A DNA stretch of 64,000 bases from Laetiporus sulphureus 93-53. Lineage: Eukaryota > Basidiomycota > Agaricomycetes > Polyporales > Laetiporaceae. This document shows positions 58,601 to 64,000 of the stretch, in pieces. Made by a program: the position numbers and the translations under genes. Below the pieces are notes generated by a model. That model saw nothing but the letters and a program-made list of their open reading frames with translations, had not been told where the DNA came from and ran no database searches. The stretch covers positions 506,831 through 570,830 of the forward strand of contig NW_024468519.1 in NCBI RefSeq assembly GCF_001632365.1. Reading direction: 5' to 3'. Each line of letters opens with the position of its first letter. The stretch's first letter is position 1.

Positions 58601-58797
58601 CCAAAAAAGGCTGGACAGCTGCTCGTCCAGTGGTGAGTGCGATATTCAAAGTACTCAAAAGTTCTTCCGTGGCTAAATGAGATGCGATCACAGATCCCCT
58701 CGGGGCGGAGCCAGATCACATTTCGACCCGCTCCCTCGGGGCGTCCCTACAGCCACACTTGCACCCTCCGCACATGCACCACTGACCCTCTACTACC
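55663..58797. other. 3.1 kb without a convincing gene
   Basis: Contains the acyltransferase promoter at the left and the CDF transporter promoter at the right. ORFs up to 145 codons occur on both strands, but none has a domain or coherent splicing. Confidence 0.5.
55785..55792 (-). promoter_or_regulatory. TATA box of the acyltransferase gene
   Basis: Read on the minus strand, TTATATAA lies about 125 nt before the ATG at 55662, a suitable distance for a leader of roughly 90 nt. Confidence 0.45.
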
Positions 58798-60706
58798 ATG
58801 GTCATCGTGCAAACCACCGAAGAAAATGTACTGTCTGTACGCCCCGGCTTTCTGTCTCTATACGCATCCGTGAGTGCGCGCCGTCGCCTTTGAAAAGATT
58901 CGGTGTCAGCAAATTTGATTATATTGACGCCGGCGCGCGAATAGCAGCCCGAGGGAGCGGTATCAAAGCAGCAGGCGGACGTCGAGCAGCCACGCACGAC
59001 CGTCACGCGAGAAGAGCACCCTGACCCGTATTCGCTCAGAAAGGCCTTGAAGACTGACGATGAGCTTGCGAGTTTGCGCAAGCGCAAGGCAGGCAAGCAG
59101 CTCGAGCGCTTCCACCGCAAGCAGAATGATGTGGGTGGCGGGGATGGTGTGGAAAGTCGAGACGAGTTATCTGGAATGAAGAAGAGACCGCGCGATTACC
59201 TGTATTTTTTAGAAATGTTTTTTGTGCTGGCAGCGCGTTTACTGAGCGCGCTTCACAGATCAAGGTTGCCATCTGGGCAAGCCTAGCCGGAAACTTTGCT
59301 CTCTGCATTCTCCAGTGTGAGTATATGCTACCTTATCTTTCTACCATTCATTTATTTTGGCTCGTTTGTGTTGCCTCTCAGTATATGCTGCCATCACATC
59401 CGTCTCGCTGTCCCTCATCACCACCTCCGTCGACTCGGTCTTCGACTTTGGGAGCAATGTCGTCCTCTATTGGCTGCACAAACGCGCCATGTCGCTCGAC
59501 TTGAATAAGTGGCCCGTCGGCGGGTTACGGCTCGAGACCATCGGAAACATCGTTTACGGGTTCTTGTGGGTATCTATATCCGGGAAGTAAACGAATGCGC
59601 GGGTAGCTTAAAGACTAATGTACAGGATGAGCGCGGTCAATCTGGTGCTGATCGTCGAGTCGGTGCAGCGAATCATCACGCACGACAGCAGCAGCGATAC
59701 GGATAAGTTCCATATCCCGTCTATCATCTCCGTCGGAGCTGCACTAGGTAGCCGTCTTCCCCTACTCACAAATGCGGCGGCTGATAAAATATCGACGAAC
59801 TCCAGGCGTGAAGTTCGTGCTGTTCGTGTATTGCAGTGGGCTGCGAAAACAGTCTAGCCAGGTGCACGTGCTGTGGGAGGACCACCGCAACGACCTCTTC
59901 GTCAACGGATTCGGTGCGTAATCTTCTATAAGGCATCGTGTGGCGACGTCAAACTGATACACACGCGTCCGCGCGCAGGTCTGCTCATGTCGGCGGGCGG
60001 AAGCAAGTGGGTCTGGTGTAAGACATGCTTCTTCGTCGGATCCGCGTATTCTCGACGCTGAACTCTGTTTCTCTCAAGTCCTTGATCCCATGGGCGCTCT
60101 CATCGTACGCCTTCCTTCTGCTCACTTCTTCGCGGCCTCTCCTGACCGCACGCACCGACCGCATCAGATCTCCATCGGCGTGCTGCTCGCGTGGGGCAAG
60201 ACAATCTATGAACAGTTCGAGCTGCTTGCGGGCAAGTCGGCGCCGTACGAATTTATGCAGCTGCTTGTATACAAGACGATGACCTTCAGCGACGAGATCG
60301 AGAAGGTTGACACCGTGCGAGCATACCATGTGCGTTCACGTTTCTTTAACCTCGTGATTGATTGCTACGTGTTGCTGACGATGGGTTGATCGCAGAGTGG
60401 GCCGGTACGTCGATGGTGTGTGGGCCGAATGGACGACTGTTGACAGTGACTCATGCGCACAGGACTACTTCGTCGAGATCGACATTGTTATGGACGCGAG
60501 CACGCCCCTCTGGAAGGCACATGACATCAGTCAGCAGCTGCAGGACAAGATCGAGGTGCTGCCCAACGTCGAGCGCGCCTTCGTGCATGTCGATCACGAG
60601 ACGACCCATGCACCGGTGCGTCCTCTCCATTTAATGTCTACCGTTCTCGCATGCCGATTTTCATCGTCTGCATACCCGTTTGCAGGAGCACCGCAAGTAT
60701 CTATGA
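58798..60706 (+). CDS. Cation diffusion facilitator (CDF) transporter
   Basis: The first exon 58798-58869 joins exon 58945-59130 in frame (cytosolic DPYSLRKALKTDDELASLRK, then RKAGKQLERFHRKQND). The next exon begins at 59259 with IKVAIWASLAGNFALCILQ. Then come VSLSLITTSVDSVFDFGSNV, holding the SxxDSxxD metal site, GGLRLETIGNIVYGFLW, MSAVNLVLIVESVQRIITHD, and LWEDHRNDLFVNGFG with the HxxxD pair of the second metal site. The C-terminal ferredoxin-like domain has EKVDTVRAYHSG, YFVEIDIVMD and HVDHETTHAPEHRKYL. It fits fungal mitochondrial/vacuolar metal exporters (Mn, Fe or Zn). Metal choice is not decidable here. The 128-nt intron after exon 2 may hide a small exon. Confidence 0.82.
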
Positions 60707-60907
60707 AAACTTTCATTGGATCATAATGCAATGCATTCTGCTACGCGGAGGGATACAGACAAGCGCAAATGAATAGGATAGATATAACCATGCTACTGGG
60801 CTAGAATACATCTTTATATATATGATCATGCACGTTGCCGAAGATATCGCTCACCACTCGCCAAATGATGCAAATCCACAAACCGTCCTCTGACAACATG
60901 CGATATC

Positions 60908-63900
60908 TCAATCCTCCACCTCTCTCCTTTCCCACCCAGCAACCCTCTCAATCCCCTTCTCAAATTCATCCACCAAGTCCATCCCGCCCGCTCTGGCAGA
61001 CGCCTTAGCGCGAGCCTTCGAAGCACGAGCCTTCGACAACTTCAAGCCCGCGCTCGTTGCCAACGGGTACGACACACTAGAAGGCACTGCTGGAGGTGGC
61101 GGCGGTTGTGCGAAGGAGGGCGGTACGCCGAAGACGCTCGCGCCAACGCTGCCCCACGTGCTAGGCTCAGGAGTAGGCGGCCAAAGGAATGAAGGCGGCT
61201 GTGACGGCTGCTGTGAAGTCGCGGACGGTGGAGGACCGGACGTCTTCGAGTTGGACGTGCTCGGAGGCTGCCAAGGGAACACGTGTGGTCCGGNNNNNNN
61301 NNNNNNNNNNNNNNNNNNNNNNNNNNNNNNNNNNNNNNNNNNNNNNNNNNNNNNNNNNNNNNNNNNNNNNNNNNNNNNNNNNNNNNNNNNNNNAGACGCG
61401 ACGTGAGGGACCGAGTCACACGGTGCCCTGCTGATGGCGGCGACGGCTGGGGAACAGACGACGGGGTGCCGGTGGGATGCGACCCGAACGATGAGCCTGT
61501 CGTGTAAGGGGCCTGCGACCACTTAATAGAACTGAATCCTTGCGATGACGACGGTGAAGGGTAGGGTGGTGGCAGATCGAGGTTGCTCTGGCCGTTGATG
61601 ATTGTCTGTGTCGGGTAGAGTTTGCCCGAGCTGGGAGCTAGCGGTGGAGGCGGAGGCGGGGACAGGTCCAAGTCGAAGATGTCCCAACTAGGGCCGGGAA
61701 TCGTAGACGAGCTTTCCGACCCAGGAGTGGGCCACACGAAGGGATTAGATCCCGCCGGTAGAGGGTAGGGCGGGCCGGCCAGATCCAAGGCCTGGAAGGT
61801 GTGGCCGCGGCGGCGGAGGGACTGTGCGTTGTATGAGCGAATGCGCGGCTCCGCTTGGGCCCATTCTTGGATGCTGCGAGGACGGGTGTGTTAGGCGAGG
61901 TGTGAAGTATGTAGGCCGAAGAGGCTCACCATTTGCGGATCTTGTCCTTGCGCAGACTGAAATGCGACGCGATAACATCCTATGGAAGCAACCATAAGGG
62001 TCCGCTTTTTTCAGTCGAGTTGAGAACTCACCGCCCAGATGCCATCCTTGTGCTCGTCCTTCATCCAATCTACCATCGCCCACCGCATCGTCTGCATCGT
62101 GATATTCTTGTTATAGTCAATGCTCGCGCGGAGATCGGCCCTCGCAGGGCCCGCTCCTGGCCTGCAGCACGTTCCTTCAGTCAGACTGCGTACAAATGGG
62201 GAGGACAACGTATAGAACACACTCATTGAACCAAGGCAAATCGACCAGGATCATGCCCTGGATGGACACAACGACCTGTAACAACGTTGACTTTGACGAC
62301 CACTGTTCTTCAGGGCTGCACACCGAAATGTCAGCCTTGATCTCCTCCAATTAGGCTGTACATGGCGCCCACCGTCCCTGCCATGTCCCAAGGAGTGACA
62401 AACAAACCCTGCCATTTGCATACAAGTTCGGGTTGAACCGCACGCTGCCGCCGCCGGTCGTACGCAGGTGCATCAGCGGCGGCTTCTTCGGGTACTCAAT
62501 GGGGATGAAGCAGTCGAACTCGAATAGGCCGCCCGCGTACGGCGTGCCCTCCGGACCTGCAATCATCATCTTTCTGCAATCACCCAGAGTCTGTCAGTAA
62601 GCACGTCCTAGCATATACGGGGAATCCACGAAGAAAGCACGCACATGGCGTCGTTCCGCACCTCGTCCACGCGCACCCAGACGCCCGGCGGGAGGCTCGT
62701 CGCCATCACCGCGAGCTCCTTGATCAGATGAAGCCGGTCCTTCGGGAGGCGCGTCGCGTTGGCCGTCTGCTTTAGATTGCTCGCATAGTTGAAGCCAGGA
62801 TAGGTAAGGCTGTCACCCGATGGCGACGGCTGCGAGAGCGTCACGTACGCGAAGGCGAGCTTCTCGCACTCGCGCGCGTACGTCTTCTCGAGATCGGGAG
62901 GCTGGCCGTTAGACTGGGCGGAGGACGACGCTGAGTGGTCGCACATGGAGGAAGCGACGGATGGCTCTTGCAGGACGGAGGCGAGGTCTTTCCCGAGCAC
63001 GCTCATCGCGCGCTCGATGTCGTCCCGTGCGGCGATGATGTCGCCGCATAGCGACATGGCCTTCACTGTCTGCTCCGCGACTTCCTCTTCCTTATCTGCA
63101 AACATCGTCGAAGCACCCGAGAGGAACGTCTCGCATTGCTTCGTGAGCTTCTTAAAGTGAGCATAGAGCGGGGGTGCTCTGACGAGCGCGCCTGAGACCT
63201 TTGCCCAGGTAATCTCGCCGTCGCCCCACAAGAAGTCTGTGAGACCGCAGCTTTTCTCAAGTTCCCATCTTTGCCCTACAAGGACCTGTGCAGAAGGATA
63301 ATCAGAAATGATCATGATATTCTCTATTTAGGATGTACCTCGATAGTCAGCTCACAGTCTGCTAGCCGTCGTAACAGCGACAAGGTGGCATGATACACGT
63401 CGGCACGGGCGATCCAGTCTGTGACAGAGTCGTTCCGGAGCAGGTTGTCCAGCAGCTCGGGCAGCTGAGACGCCGCCAGCAGGTCCGTGATGGACGGATT
63501 CGGAAGCATGTCGTAGATCTGCGGGCTTTCCGCATACGGTGCCGGCAGAAACTCCGTGATCGTCGTCAGCGCACGGACGACCACCTCATCCCAGGCTAAG
63601 GCAGTCTCGTTGTCGTGATCAGCTAGCTCCGCAGTCGAGTGTGGGTTGAAGGTGGGGCTGGGCTGTGATTTGTAGCTGAGACTAGAGCCAAGGTTGACGA
63701 TAGAGCTGAGGGCCCATCCCCTACCCCTACCTCGTCCTCTCCCCCGACCACGGGTACCGATTCCAGGCCAACTACCTCCGAACTCGCTTTCTTCATCAGA
63801 AGAAGAATAGTACCCGTCTCCGAGCATGAGACCGCCAAATGAGTCCACGGAGTATCCCGTCCCGCGAGGCCCGACGCTGCGAGTGTACATTGCGCGGTTG

Positions 63901-64000
63901 CGTGCAGAGGCCTCGCGCACACGGGCGTCCGCCCTGGCGCGCTCGCCGAGGTACTGACGGTCGAACCCGCCGAGAGCCTCGAAGAGTGCGATCGCGCGGA
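60908..64000 (-). CDS. BIRC6/UBE2O-type E2 ubiquitin-conjugating protein, 5' partial
   Basis: Coding is open at the right edge. Exons: 64000-63339, 63285-62645, 62573-62373, 62315-62223, 62161-62032, 61979-61930, 61873 into the N gap, then 61293-60908. The upstream part is helical with a Gly-Arg stretch ([10 protein letters not shown]). The UBC domain starts near [12 protein letters not shown] and runs [55 protein letters not shown] with the catalytic Cys, then [18 protein letters not shown], where the last block is typical of BIRC6/UBE2O/UBE2Z. A Pro-rich tail follows, interrupted by 100 N, and ends [17 protein letters not shown]. No BIR domain is visible in the part present. It transfers ubiquitin and may act as combined E2/E3. 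Confidence 0.82.
61294..61393. other. Assembly gap of 100 N
   Basis: Exactly 100 undetermined bases lie inside the Pro-rich tail of the E2 gene. The likely reading frames on the two sides do not agree at this length, so the true size is probably different. Confidence 0.95.

Overview
The window looks like nuclear DNA of a mushroom-forming basidiomycete (Agaricomycetes). Genes are dense and lie on both strands. Nearly all are cut by 47-90 nt introns with GT..AG ends, and the protein set is fungal (Pfa4, Naf1, Rsc4-like tandem bromodomains, ING/PHD, OLE1-type desaturase, NR2C2AP, CutC). I saw no bacterial operons, phage, CRISPR array or complete transposon. Exon joins below were worked out by hand from splice signals, frame continuity and family motifs; most assembled genes sum to a whole number of codons.

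Layout. 0.9-14 kb is housekeeping: mitochondrial EF-Ts (-) back to back with NAF1 (+), a SAS4/PEHE-like chromatin protein (+), an unknown mitochondrial-type protein (-), palmitoyltransferase PFA4 (+), an Rsc4-like tandem-bromodomain protein (-) and a small BTB protein (+). 14.1-18.1 kb holds a delta-9 fatty acid desaturase (-) with 3-nt and 5-nt exons and a three-repeat Myb protein (-). 18.1-20.4 kb is gene-poor, followed by CutC (+), an F-box protein (-), an ING/PHD protein (-) and a TBC Rab-GAP (+). 28-36 kb is sparse: a small Ser-rich ORF with a TATA box, a diverged tandem repeat, one member of an unnamed protein family (-), a cytochrome P450 remnant (-) and a short-chain dehydrogenase (+). 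36.8-44 kb has a fucosyltransferase-like type II membrane protein (+), NR2C2AP (-) divergent from a tyrosine phosphatase (+), and a quinone oxidoreductase (+).

44.7-51.9 kb carries three tandem genes (+) of the same unnamed family as the 31-33 kb gene. All four end in a roughly 70-residue helical domain, and three begin with a paired Cys/His module that looks zinc-binding. This cluster is the most novel feature here. 52-55.7 kb has a secreted Ser/Pro-rich protein (-) and a condensation-type acyltransferase (-). After 3 kb without a convincing gene come a cation diffusion facilitator (+) and, running off the right edge, a BIRC6/UBE2O-type E2 ubiquitin-conjugating protein (-) interrupted by a 100-N assembly gap.

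The genes do not form one pathway. Several act on chromatin or RNA (NAF1, SAS4-like, Rsc4-like, ING, Myb), but such mixing is normal in compact fungal genomes.
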